Positions 26,780 through 35,080 of a stretch of 64,000 nt of DNA are shown one piece after another. Source of the stretch: Streptomyces lasiicapitis (GTDB taxonomy: Bacteria; Actinomycetota; Actinomycetes; Streptomycetales; Streptomycetaceae); assembly GCF_014646335.1 (NCBI RefSeq), contig NZ_BMNG01000027.1, positions 1 to 64,000 of the forward strand, in the 5' to 3' direction. Position 1 is the stretch's first letter, and each line of letters begins with the position of its first letter. A model generated the notes under the pieces. It was given only the letters and a program-made list of their open reading frames with translations, searched no databases and had not been told where the DNA came from. A program made the position numbers and the translations under genes.

Positions 26780-28965
26780 TGGCCGGCCCCGGACACCGCA
26801 CCCGGTTCTTCGACCACCGGCTGCCTTCGCTGTACTCGGGACGGCACACCGTCACCGTCGACCACACCGTCACCGGCTCCGACAAGGTCGGCGACGAACT
26901 CCTGCCGGACCTCGAGCAGGTCTTCGAGGTGCGTCAGCCGCGCTTCCAGCTGCTGCCGGGAGACGTCGCCGCCTGCTACCCGCTGCCCGGAGCGGAGGGA
27001 GAGTACGACACCCTGCTGCCGCACATCACCCTCAAGCGGCCGGGGTTCCCCTGGATGCACATGCTGCGCGGTACCAGGGAGGGCACCCCCTGGCTGGCGC
27101 TGCTGGTCTTCCGCCCGGGTGAGCTGCCCGAGGACCCACAGGCCGTGGGCCAGGTGACGGTCTCCACGGCCGCCGACTTCGCGGCGGGCCGGGCCGGGGA
27201 GGGCCGCCCACCGACATTCGATCCGCCCCTGTACGACGACGAGCAAGAGCTGACGGTCGCCAGTATCCGGGTGCCGGGGCCGCTCTTCACTGCCCTGTGC
27301 CCCACCACGTACGAACTGGGCATGCTCGCGCACATCCGTGAAGGCGGCCCGCCGGACGCCGCACGCCGGGTCGGGGAGGACCCGCCGCCCAACGAGTGGG
27401 ACCTCAAGGCGGTCGTGGTGTCCAACCGCTTCCCGGACGCCTCGGGCCTGCACGTCGCCCACCTCGTCTCCCTCGACGGCTTCGAGGACTACCTCGACGG
27501 CACGACCCCGCCACCCGCCGACGGACTGCGGCTGGTGTCGCTGCACTCCTGGGCGTTCACCTCAATCGACGACAAGAAGCTCGGCTTCGGCGAGCTCGCC
27601 CAGAACCTCGCCAAAGACCCGGAACCGGTGCTCCGCCACCCCGGGCTGCCCGCCACCTCCGACGTGCCGCTCGCGCTGGACCTGCTGCGCCAGGGCGGCA
27701 CCGTACTGCCGCAGGACCTGGAGTCGGGAGAGCCGACCGTCGGCTTCTACCGGGGTCCGCTGACCGCCGCCCCCGCCCATCCGCTGCCGCAGGGCACGGG
27801 CGTCCGCCTGGAGTCGGCGGGCGAGGCCCTGGTGTACGTGGAGGATCTCGGCGCCTACGACACCGGCTACGCCGTCGCGTTCAGCCTGGGCCGCGGACTC
27901 GCCCTGGCCGACGCCGGATTCCGCAGCGCGCTCCTGGCGTTCCGCAAGTCGGCGCGACGGGCGGCCCGCAGGCTGGTGGCCTTCCCGCAGCTGGCCGCGC
28001 TCGGTGAACGGGATGCCGCCACAGGGATCAACACCCCCGTCGCACGAAGCGCCTTCGACCGGCTGCTGGGCGACGACGGACCGCTGGCCGCCGCGCTCGC
28101 CCGGCCGGGTGCCGAGGTCAGGGCCGGGGGCAGGCGGCCCGTGCCGCGCACACCGGCGCCCGCCCCCGTCGACGTGAACCAGTTGCGTACCGTCATCACC
28201 GACACCTCGACCCGGTCGGTGCTCTCGGCGGCGATCCGGTCCGAGCTGGAACCGGTCCACGCGTGGCTGACCCGGCTGGCCCGCCTGGAGATGGTGCCGC
28301 TCGGGTACCTCATCCCGGACGAGCAGCAACTGCCGCCGGAGTCGCTGCGGTTCTTCCACGTCGACGCCGGCTGGATCCGGGCGGCAATCGACGGGGCACT
28401 GAGCGTCGGCGAGGGGCACGCCCTGGACGCCGACCTCAACGACCTGGCAGGTGATCTGCGGTCGATGCCGCAGTTCTCCTCCGGAGTGGTGCTCCGCTCC
28501 GAGCTCCTGACCAACTGGCCCGACCTCCAGCTCACCGCATTCGCCCAGAACGGCGCGATCGCGCCCCTCCAGGTGCGCGACCTCGGCGAGGACCTGCGCA
28601 TGCTGCTGTACGAGCAGGTGATCGACCGATTCGCGATCGGCGAGCCTCCCCAGGGCCTGCACTTCGGACTGAGCTTCAACCACACCACCGAACTGCGGTC
28701 CATCGTCCGGCCGGTGGGGAAGGCGCTCGGCGACTTTCCCGCGGACGGCAGCGGGTACGGGCAGTTCCTGCGGCCCGACGAACACGACGTCGGATACGAC
28801 GTCCTCGACATCGAGCACCGGCTCGCCCCGGCCCTGGCCGCCGCCCTGTCCGTAGGAGAACTCTCCTCGGCACAGTTCGCCCTCCAGCTGGTGAAAGCGC
28901 CCCTGCTCCAGGAGTTCACCCCGGATCCGCAGGAATCGGCCGAGTCCACCGAAGGGACGCTGTAA
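26779..28965 (+). CDS. Large protein of unknown function, second gene of the cluster
   Basis: The 728-residue protein matches no family I recognise. It begins RFFDHRLPSLYSGRHTVTVD, then a beta-rich half with FPWMHMLRGTREGTPWLALL. The middle has a helical arginine-rich stretch (LAFRKSARRAARRLVAFPQL). Late regions include VPLGYLIPDEQQLPPESLRF and EPPQGLHFGLSFNH. There is no signal peptide or membrane helix. GAGGGAGA lies upstream, and the ATG overlaps the previous stop (TGATG). The third gene follows after 3 bases. Function unknown; strict linkage argues for one complex. Confidence 0.7.
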   Translation: MAGPGHRTRFFDHRLPSLYSGRHTVTVDHTVTGSDKVGDELLPDLEQVFEVRQPRFQLLPGDVAACYPLPGAEGEYDTLLPHITLKRPGFPWMHMLRGTREGTPWLALLVFRPGELPEDPQAVGQVTVSTAADFAAGRAGEGRPPTFDPPLYDDEQELTVASIRVPGPLFTALCPTTYELGMLAHIREGGPPDAARRVGEDPPPNEWDLKAVVVSNRFPDASGLHVAHLVSLDGFEDYLDGTTPPPADGLRLVSLHSWAFTSIDDKKLGFGELAQNLAKDPEPVLRHPGLPATSDVPLALDLLRQGGTVLPQDLESGEPTVGFYRGPLTAAPAHPLPQGTGVRLESAGEALVYVEDLGAYDTGYAVAFSLGRGLALADAGFRSALLAFRKSARRAARRLVAFPQLAALGERDAATGINTPVARSAFDRLLGDDGPLAAALARPGAEVRAGGRRPVPRTPAPAPVDVNQLRTVITDTSTRSVLSAAIRSELEPVHAWLTRLARLEMVPLGYLIPDEQQLPPESLRFFHVDAGWIRAAIDGALSVGEGHALDADLNDLAGDLRSMPQFSSGVVLRSELLTNWPDLQLTAFAQNGAIAPLQVRDLGEDLRMLLYEQVIDRFAIGEPPQGLHFGLSFNHTTELRSIVRPVGKALGDFPADGSGYGQFLRPDEHDVGYDVLDIEHRLAPALAAALSVGELSSAQFALQLVKAPLLQEFTPDPQESAESTEGTL

Positions 28966-28968
28966 CCC

Positions 28969-31900
28969 ATGGCCCTGAACGACACCCTGGTGGTGCCCGT
29001 CGAGGTCGCCGCGTTCGCGGTGAACCGCCAAGTCCGCGACACCGACGGCTCGTATGTCATGCACCGTTGGCAGGCCACATTCGCCACCTTCGGCTCACAC
29101 AACGACCCCCCGGAACCCAAGCCGTTCGACAGCCTGGAGAACTGGCGGGACCACCCGGAGCGACTCGGCGTCTACGTGATGTGGCAGCTCCCATCCGCTC
29201 TGACGAACGGGCGGGAGACGGATGACGGGATCGGTGACTTCCCGCTCGTCCCCAACCGCTGGCTGGTGACCCGCCGCTGGGACGGCGGCATCCGCAGCTG
29301 GCTGGTCGAGAGCGACCACATCGGTGCCACCGGTACCGTCTCCTGCCTCGACCCGCACGCCGACACGGCCACCCCCACCAAGCTCGGCCGCAAGCACGAA
29401 CTCACGGCCTCCTCGCCCTGGCAGGAGCCCACGGAGCGGCGCGAGCCCTTCCTCACCGCGCTCGGCCCCGGCCTGCTGAGCTTCTCCGCCTACCAGCCCT
29501 ACAACACCAATGTGTTCTCCATCCACGACCCGTTGGAGGACGTCGCTGAAGACGCCCGGGTCAGCTACCGGGTGATCGGCTGGTACGCGCAGGAGGGCTC
29601 CGACGCCCTGCACGGCAAGGGCAGGTTCCAGGACCTCATGGACGAGCTGGAGTGGATGCTGCCGCCCGGCTACGGCGCCCCCCGACGCTCGCTGTACGCG
29701 GGCAGCGTGCTCGGTGTCGACTGGCAGCCGAACGGGCCCGTGCCCGCCTCGGCCAACCCCCGCCCCGACGAGGTGGTCGTCGGTATCGGCAACTCCACCG
29801 CCGAAGCGTCCGCCGCCGTGGAGGAACAATACGGCGGCACCGGCGCGCTGCACGCCGACGAAGCGCGGCTGTTCGAGGCGTTCGCCCTGGGCTGCCTGGA
29901 GCAGCTCGACCGCACCGACGGAGCCCTGTTCCCGGCGCGGGCCGCGCACCGCTCCGGCTTCGGCCCGGTGCCGGGCGGTTTCGCCTGGCGCGTGGTGGAC
30001 CGCGGCGACCCCGATGCCCTGCCCGCTCTCTCCGCCGCCGAGGCGGCTCGCGAACGCAGCGCCGAAGCCGAGGTCCTCGCCGGACTCAACGCCAGGCAGC
30101 GGGACCTGGACACCCTCGAACGGACGTTGCGGAGTGCGCAGGAGTACCTCTTCCACCTCTGGGCGCTGAACAAGCGGCACGAGAAGCCGGGCTTCTTCAT
30201 CGACGAGATCGACAGCAAACTGGACCTCGAGGTGGCGCGATCGCCGGCCCAACGGGTCGCTGAGCTGACGTCCCAGGTCACCGCCCTGCGCGCCGAACTG
30301 CCCTGGTCGATGGACCAGGAAGAACTGCGCACGCAGGCATCGCGCTACGCCGCCGACCACGGCATGCGAGCGGCCCGCGTCCTGCAGCGCGTCCCCCTGG
30401 CCCCGTACGAGGAGTCCAGTGACCCGGTCGTCCTGCTGCGCGGCGCCAACCTCCACGCGCCCCTGACACGGCACTCCGCCCTGCCCTGCCGCACCGAGGA
30501 ACGCCTGGTCACAGCGGTCGGGCCGGTGACCGACCTGACGGTGGCCGGGGACGTCGCCCAGGTCAACACGGCGGGACTGCCTGCTCTTGTGCCGCGGTTG
30601 CTGGCGGAGTTCTTCATCCTGGACCGGGCCCACGCCCAGGGCCTGGATCTGGCGCAGGCCCAGGGCGCGCTGCCCGAGTACGGCGCCGACGGATGGGTCC
30701 AGCCCTGGCAGCCGCTGTACCTGACGTGGTCCGCCAATTACGTGGCCATCCCGTTCCAGGAACCGGACGGCACCGAGAACTGGCGCTTCGACGGCGACCG
30801 CTACCGGTGGACGGGCAACGGGACTCTCACCCACCGCATCCCCGCATCCGGCCGGCAGATCCTCACCCCCACCAGCGGGCACCAGCTGAAGGGCCGCCTC
30901 GACGCATACGCGGACAGCCGCACGGACCTGGATCAGGACATGATCCGCTCTCTGGGTTCCCTGCTCCGTTACACCGACGAGCTCTCGCAGCGCCTCGACG
31001 GGCTCTCCGCACAGATCAGCCAGCGGATCATCGGGGCGGGGCTGCGGCCCGACGGGCCTCTCGGCGCGCTGATCGCAGACGGCGACCAGGGCATCCCGCG
31101 GCCGGGCAACTTTCCGGAAGAGGATTGGGAGGACTGGGAGGACAGCGACTTCCAGGAGCTGCGCTCCGGGCAGCTGGAGTTCACCCGCCTCGCGGTCGTC
31201 GACCGGTTCGGCAGGGCGGTCAACCTCATCGACAACTCCCGCCACTTCGACTACGCCCGGCCGACGACGTTCGTGCCGGACGAGGAGGTCGGAGACATCG
31301 AGCAGGACCGGTTCGCGCAACTGGGCCCGAGGCTGCTCCAGCCGGGTCGGCTCGCCTTCCACTTCGTGGACGGCAGGACCGGCCAGGAGGTCGACGTCAC
31401 CGCCGGGGCCAACCCGGTGTGCGCCTGGCTGATCCACAACCGGCTCGACCGGTCCATCGCCTGCTACGGGCCCGAAGGCGCGGCGCTCGGTGACATCCGG
31501 GTCGTCGTCGGCGCGAGCGGACAGCAGGAGGTCGACTGGAATCCGCTGCCGGGCTCCCCCGTCCCGAACTTCGCCGCACTCGCGGACCTCTCCCCGCACG
31601 CCCACGGCTTCCTCGCCGGGGTGATCCGGCAGGGACCGTTCGGTTTCGACGCGCTGCGCCGGCACCTGGACACCGCGCTCGCCGGAATCGATCCGGACGG
31701 CCCGGACGACGCGGGCCTTGCCTACTTCTTCGGACGCCCCCTGGCCCTGGTACGGGCCGAACTGGGCCTGGAGATGTGCGGGCCCGCCCGCAGGGACGTG
31801 CACTGGAAGACCATCTTCGAGCAGCCGGAACCGGAACTGGGCCGCTACCGGTGGCGCGTTCGTCTCGGCGAGGCGGCCCAGCTGGACGACGGTCTCATCG

Positions 31901-32394
31901 GATATGTGCTCGGCAACGACTACGACCACCTGGAGACCGTCCTGAAGACCGGCAGGGACGACTATCTGCGATGGATCGGCCCGGGCGAGCGGCTGAAGCT
32001 GTCCTTCGACGGACCCCGGGCACAGGTGACGCTGCTCCTTGACGCGCGGGCCGCGGTGCACGCCACGACCGAGATCCTGCCGGTGGGTGAGGTGTTCATA
32101 CCGCAGCAGTTCACGGACGCAGCCGTCGAGGCCATGGCGGTGGCCTTCCGCGCGGGCCCGCTGCTCGCCCCCGTCGAGCCGGGGACCTCCGGGCCGGACA
32201 CCGTGCTGGCCCCGCATCCGGCGTCGGCCACCGGCATCTGGTCGTGGGCCCAGCGCCACGGCGACACGTGGTCCCGTTCGCCGATGTCGGCGCAGGATCC
32301 GGCGGTGTGGCCCCAGGGGGTCGGGCCCCGGATCCGCAGCGGATTCGTCGTACTGGACGACGCGGCGGGGGCGAGCCGCGACGCCGAGGGCTGA
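28969..32394 (+). CDS. Large protein with central coiled coil, third gene of the cluster
   Basis: The 1141-residue protein has no recognised domain. The first 150 residues are beta-rich (VYVMWQLPSALTNGRETDDG, NRWLVTRRWDGG). Residues about 350-460 are helical with heptad-like leucines (LNARQRDLDTLERTLRSAQE, VAELTSQVTALRAELPWSMD), a likely coiled coil. A second beta-rich half contains WQPLYLTWSANYVAIPFQEP and DRFGRAVNLIDNSRHFDYAR, and the C-terminus is again beta-rich. No signal peptide is present. It is the largest product of the cluster and could be a scaffold or a structural part; that is inference only. Confidence 0.7.
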   Translation: MALNDTLVVPVEVAAFAVNRQVRDTDGSYVMHRWQATFATFGSHNDPPEPKPFDSLENWRDHPERLGVYVMWQLPSALTNGRETDDGIGDFPLVPNRWLVTRRWDGGIRSWLVESDHIGATGTVSCLDPHADTATPTKLGRKHELTASSPWQEPTERREPFLTALGPGLLSFSAYQPYNTNVFSIHDPLEDVAEDARVSYRVIGWYAQEGSDALHGKGRFQDLMDELEWMLPPGYGAPRRSLYAGSVLGVDWQPNGPVPASANPRPDEVVVGIGNSTAEASAAVEEQYGGTGALHADEARLFEAFALGCLEQLDRTDGALFPARAAHRSGFGPVPGGFAWRVVDRGDPDALPALSAAEAARERSAEAEVLAGLNARQRDLDTLERTLRSAQEYLFHLWALNKRHEKPGFFIDEIDSKLDLEVARSPAQRVAELTSQVTALRAELPWSMDQEELRTQASRYAADHGMRAARVLQRVPLAPYEESSDPVVLLRGANLHAPLTRHSALPCRTEERLVTAVGPVTDLTVAGDVAQVNTAGLPALVPRLLAEFFILDRAHAQGLDLAQAQGALPEYGADGWVQPWQPLYLTWSANYVAIPFQEPDGTENWRFDGDRYRWTGNGTLTHRIPASGRQILTPTSGHQLKGRLDAYADSRTDLDQDMIRSLGSLLRYTDELSQRLDGLSAQISQRIIGAGLRPDGPLGALIADGDQGIPRPGNFPEEDWEDWEDSDFQELRSGQLEFTRLAVVDRFGRAVNLIDNSRHFDYARPTTFVPDEEVGDIEQDRFAQLGPRLLQPGRLAFHFVDGRTGQEVDVTAGANPVCAWLIHNRLDRSIACYGPEGAALGDIRVVVGASGQQEVDWNPLPGSPVPNFAALADLSPHAHGFLAGVIRQGPFGFDALRRHLDTALAGIDPDGPDDAGLAYFFGRPLALVRAELGLEMCGPARRDVHWKTIFEQPEPELGRYRWRVRLGEAAQLDDGLIGYVLGNDYDHLETVLKTGRDDYLRWIGPGERLKLSFDGPRAQVTLLLDARAAVHATTEILPVGEVFIPQQFTDAAVEAMAVAFRAGPLLAPVEPGTSGPDTVLAPHPASATGIWSWAQRHGDTWSRSPMSAQDPAVWPQGVGPRIRSGFVVLDDAAGASRDAEG

Positions 32395-32446
32395 CGCACG
32401 TCGCCGGTTCCCTCCCGTACGCCGTCCCCTGTCGAGGAGCGTCATC

Positions 32447-33337
32447 ATGACCGAGTACATCCCGGCGGGCGCGCCACGCGCCGCCGAGAGCCGCGTGGCC
32501 TTCACGTTGCGTACGACCCCCGAAGTGGTACGGGTATCGCCCGGCACGGGCGATGCCGAGTACGCCGGGGTCACCGTCGTCGGCTCGGTGACCGGCGAGG
32601 AGAAGATCACCCTCAACAAGGTCACCGTGAAAATCCTGAAGGGCGCCGACTCACCGCACTTCGCGTCCTCGCTCGACGGTGTGGAGGTGTCCGTCGACCG
32701 CTCCGGCTGGACCTATGTCGGGGTGCAGCAGTCCACCTTCTCCTTCCTCCACTCCTCCGGCGGCGAGATGGTGGACCCCGGCGCGAGCCTGACCGTCAGG
32801 CTCGACCGCATCCCCGTCAACCAGGCAATCGGCTCCTCCCAGGTGACCGTCACCGCGCACTGGAACAACGAATCCGGCACCGGCCGGACCATCTTCGAGA
32901 TCGGCAAGTTCCCGCCCGGCTTCTACCTCCGGGACTTCACCTCCTCGCACGCCGAGGTGAACAACGGCGAGGACGTCGAACTGCGCTGGCAGGCGTCCGC
33001 CGACGCGACACTCCATCTGATGTACGAGGACGCGCAGTACGACGTCACCGGCCGCAGCGAGTTCACGGTGTCCGACATGCGCCGCACCACCGTGTTCTAT
33101 CTGCGCGGGAGCCACGGGTCGGCCGAGCAGACCCTGGGCACGATCGTCGGCGTCGGCGACCCGGACATCGAGGTGAACAACCTGGTGGTCACGGGAGCCG
33201 TCCGGGCCGACCGGCTGGAGAGCCGCACCCTGGAGCGGATCCGGATCGTGCCGCCGTCCACGGAGGCCACCGCGACCCAGCCGGGACAGCTGCCGCCGGA
33301 GACCGTCGCACAGCTCCCCGTCGCCGAGGAGGCGTAA
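32447..33337 (+). CDS. Paired beta-sandwich module protein, fourth gene of the cluster
   Basis: The 296-residue protein consists of two beta-sandwich-like modules and a tail. Module one includes LTVRLDRIPVNQAIGSSQVT, module two GEDVELRWQASADATLHLMY and then SEFTVSDMRRTTVFYLRG. The same two modules open the next two proteins, so the three are paralogues; this one has no propeller. GAGGAG precedes ATG 32447, 52 bases after the previous stop. The last codons overlap the next start (TAATG). Confidence 0.7.
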   Translation: MTEYIPAGAPRAAESRVAFTLRTTPEVVRVSPGTGDAEYAGVTVVGSVTGEEKITLNKVTVKILKGADSPHFASSLDGVEVSVDRSGWTYVGVQQSTFSFLHSSGGEMVDPGASLTVRLDRIPVNQAIGSSQVTVTAHWNNESGTGRTIFEIGKFPPGFYLRDFTSSHAEVNNGEDVELRWQASADATLHLMYEDAQYDVTGRSEFTVSDMRRTTVFYLRGSHGSAEQTLGTIVGVGDPDIEVNNLVVTGAVRADRLESRTLERIRIVPPSTEATATQPGQLPPETVAQLPVAEEA

Positions 33338-35034
33338 TGTCACTCGTACGACAGATGCTGGCCCCGCCTGCGGGCAGGACCACCGCCGACACCGATCCGC
33401 TCGCCTTCGACCTCGCCGTCACGCCGGACCCGCTCCGCGTCTCCCCGTCGGAAGGTGACCCCGCCACGGGGGACCTGATCGTGGTGGCCTCCCTGGCCTC
33501 CCCGGCGCCCGTCGAGTGCCGGTCGTTCACGGTCACGCTGAAAGTCGGGCCCGGCGGGGGCGACCTGTGCTCGAGCATGACCGGAGTCACCGGGACGATC
33601 AGCCTGGCGGGCTGGACGGGCACGGTGAACGCGGCGGCCGGGACCGTCACCTTCGCCCCCGGGTCCGGAGCGCCCGCGCAGGCCGAGTTCAGATCCGAAA
33701 CCGGCGTGACCTTCCAAGTGATGGGCCTCCCGGTCAATCAGCGCGTCGGCGTCAGCCAGGTGGACATCAGCGCCTCGTGGCGCCCGCTCGGCACCACCAG
33801 CTGGCAGGAGCAGGTCACCCGCCTGGAGACCGGCAAGTTCCCGCTCGGGTTTCACCTGCGGTCGCTCGCCGCCGAGCCCTTGAGCGTTCCGCGCGGTGGC
33901 TCGGTCACCCTGAGCTGGGACGCGAGCGCCGCCACCGCGCTGTCGCTGTACTACGACGGTGAGCCCCACCCGGTGACCGGGCAGACCTCCGTCACCGTCC
34001 CCGACCTGAAGCAGACGACCTACTTCCATCTGCGGGCGGTCGCCCAGGACGGCGCGGGCAGCGTGGAGCGCACCCTCAGCGTGATGGTGCACGTGCCCGA
34101 CCCCGAATTGTCGGTGGGCCGGGTGATCGTCCACGGAACCTTGCAGGCACAGGGGATCGGGTCGGCCTCCACCGGCGCCCCGCTCGTCGTCCCGCAACGG
34201 CTGCCCGCCCTTGTGGACATGGTCAGTGATGCCTCCGGGAACACGTGGGAACCCCTCCTCTTCTCCCGCTCCGCACTGCCGGCCGGCAATCCCGCGGCGG
34301 CGGTGGCACCCGTGTTCGGCCAGCGCGTCGAACTGGTCCACCAGCCGCTGGGCAGCGCCGAGTTGGTGTGGTCCACCTTCGACGCCTACGCCTGGGTACG
34401 TGTAGAGGCCCCCTTCGGCCCGGGCGCCGATCCGTGCCTCGCGTACGAGAGGGACTCCCTCTGGTGCGCATACCGCGACGGTGGCGGAACGGTGCAGATC
34501 CGCAAGGCCGGTTACCACGCGTGGGGTGTTCCCGAACCGGTTCCGGGCAGTGGGACGACCCAGTTCCGCCCCGCCCTGGTCCACAACGGTGACCGGAGGT
34601 TCCTCGCCGTCACCGACAGCACGGCCAAGGCCCCGCTGTACTGGCTCCACCGTTTCACCACATGGACCACGCCACAGCGGTTGCCGGGCGCGGCGGCCAA
34701 CGGGGCCCCGGCGCTCGGGGTGCTCGGCAGCGTCACCGTCTGCGTGTACCGATCCGGCGGGGGCCACCAAGTCGTCTACGACGACTCCGACCCGACGCTG
34801 CTCGCCGCGCGGTGGGTGGCGGGCCCGACACTGTCCGGGCCGACGCCCGCCGGGCCGCCCTCACTGGTGACCCTGGGCAGCACGCTGTACTGCGCCTACC
34901 GCGACACCTCCGGCCACATCCAACTGCACGGTTACGACGGCACGACATGGACCAGCCGCCCGCCACTCACCAGCCGGACGTACACCCACGACCCGGCACT
35001 GATGGCGTTCCGGGGTGCCCTGTGGCTGGTGTGA
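33337..35034 (+). CDS. Beta-sandwich plus propeller-like protein, fifth gene of the cluster
   Basis: The 565-residue protein starts with the shared modules: MGLPVNQRVGVSQVDISASW, FPLGFHLRSL, GGSVTLSWDASAATALSLYY, and VPDLKQTTYFHLRAV. After about residue 290 it turns into repeats of about 45-50 residues with alternating tryptophan/tyrosine and LWCAYRDGGGTVQI or LYCAYRDTSGHIQLHGYD elements, like blades of a sialidase- or PLL-type propeller. Such domains often bind sugars, which would make this a recognition subunit; that is inference. It overlaps the previous stop codon. Confidence 0.7.
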   Translation: MSLVRQMLAPPAGRTTADTDPLAFDLAVTPDPLRVSPSEGDPATGDLIVVASLASPAPVECRSFTVTLKVGPGGGDLCSSMTGVTGTISLAGWTGTVNAAAGTVTFAPGSGAPAQAEFRSETGVTFQVMGLPVNQRVGVSQVDISASWRPLGTTSWQEQVTRLETGKFPLGFHLRSLAAEPLSVPRGGSVTLSWDASAATALSLYYDGEPHPVTGQTSVTVPDLKQTTYFHLRAVAQDGAGSVERTLSVMVHVPDPELSVGRVIVHGTLQAQGIGSASTGAPLVVPQRLPALVDMVSDASGNTWEPLLFSRSALPAGNPAAAVAPVFGQRVELVHQPLGSAELVWSTFDAYAWVRVEAPFGPGADPCLAYERDSLWCAYRDGGGTVQIRKAGYHAWGVPEPVPGSGTTQFRPALVHNGDRRFLAVTDSTAKAPLYWLHRFTTWTTPQRLPGAAANGAPALGVLGSVTVCVYRSGGGHQVVYDDSDPTLLAARWVAGPTLSGPTPAGPPSLVTLGSTLYCAYRDTSGHIQLHGYDGTTWTSRPPLTSRTYTHDPALMAFRGALWLV

Positions 35035-35080
35035 ACCATGCCCGCCCCCGATCCGGGGCCCGCCGAGAAGGAGACCCGTC

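Noticed and set aside
29095..32625. Minus-strand frame of 1176 codons across the 1141-residue gene
   Set aside because: Antisense shadow; composition is low-complexity and the plus-strand gene has a ribosome site and operon context.
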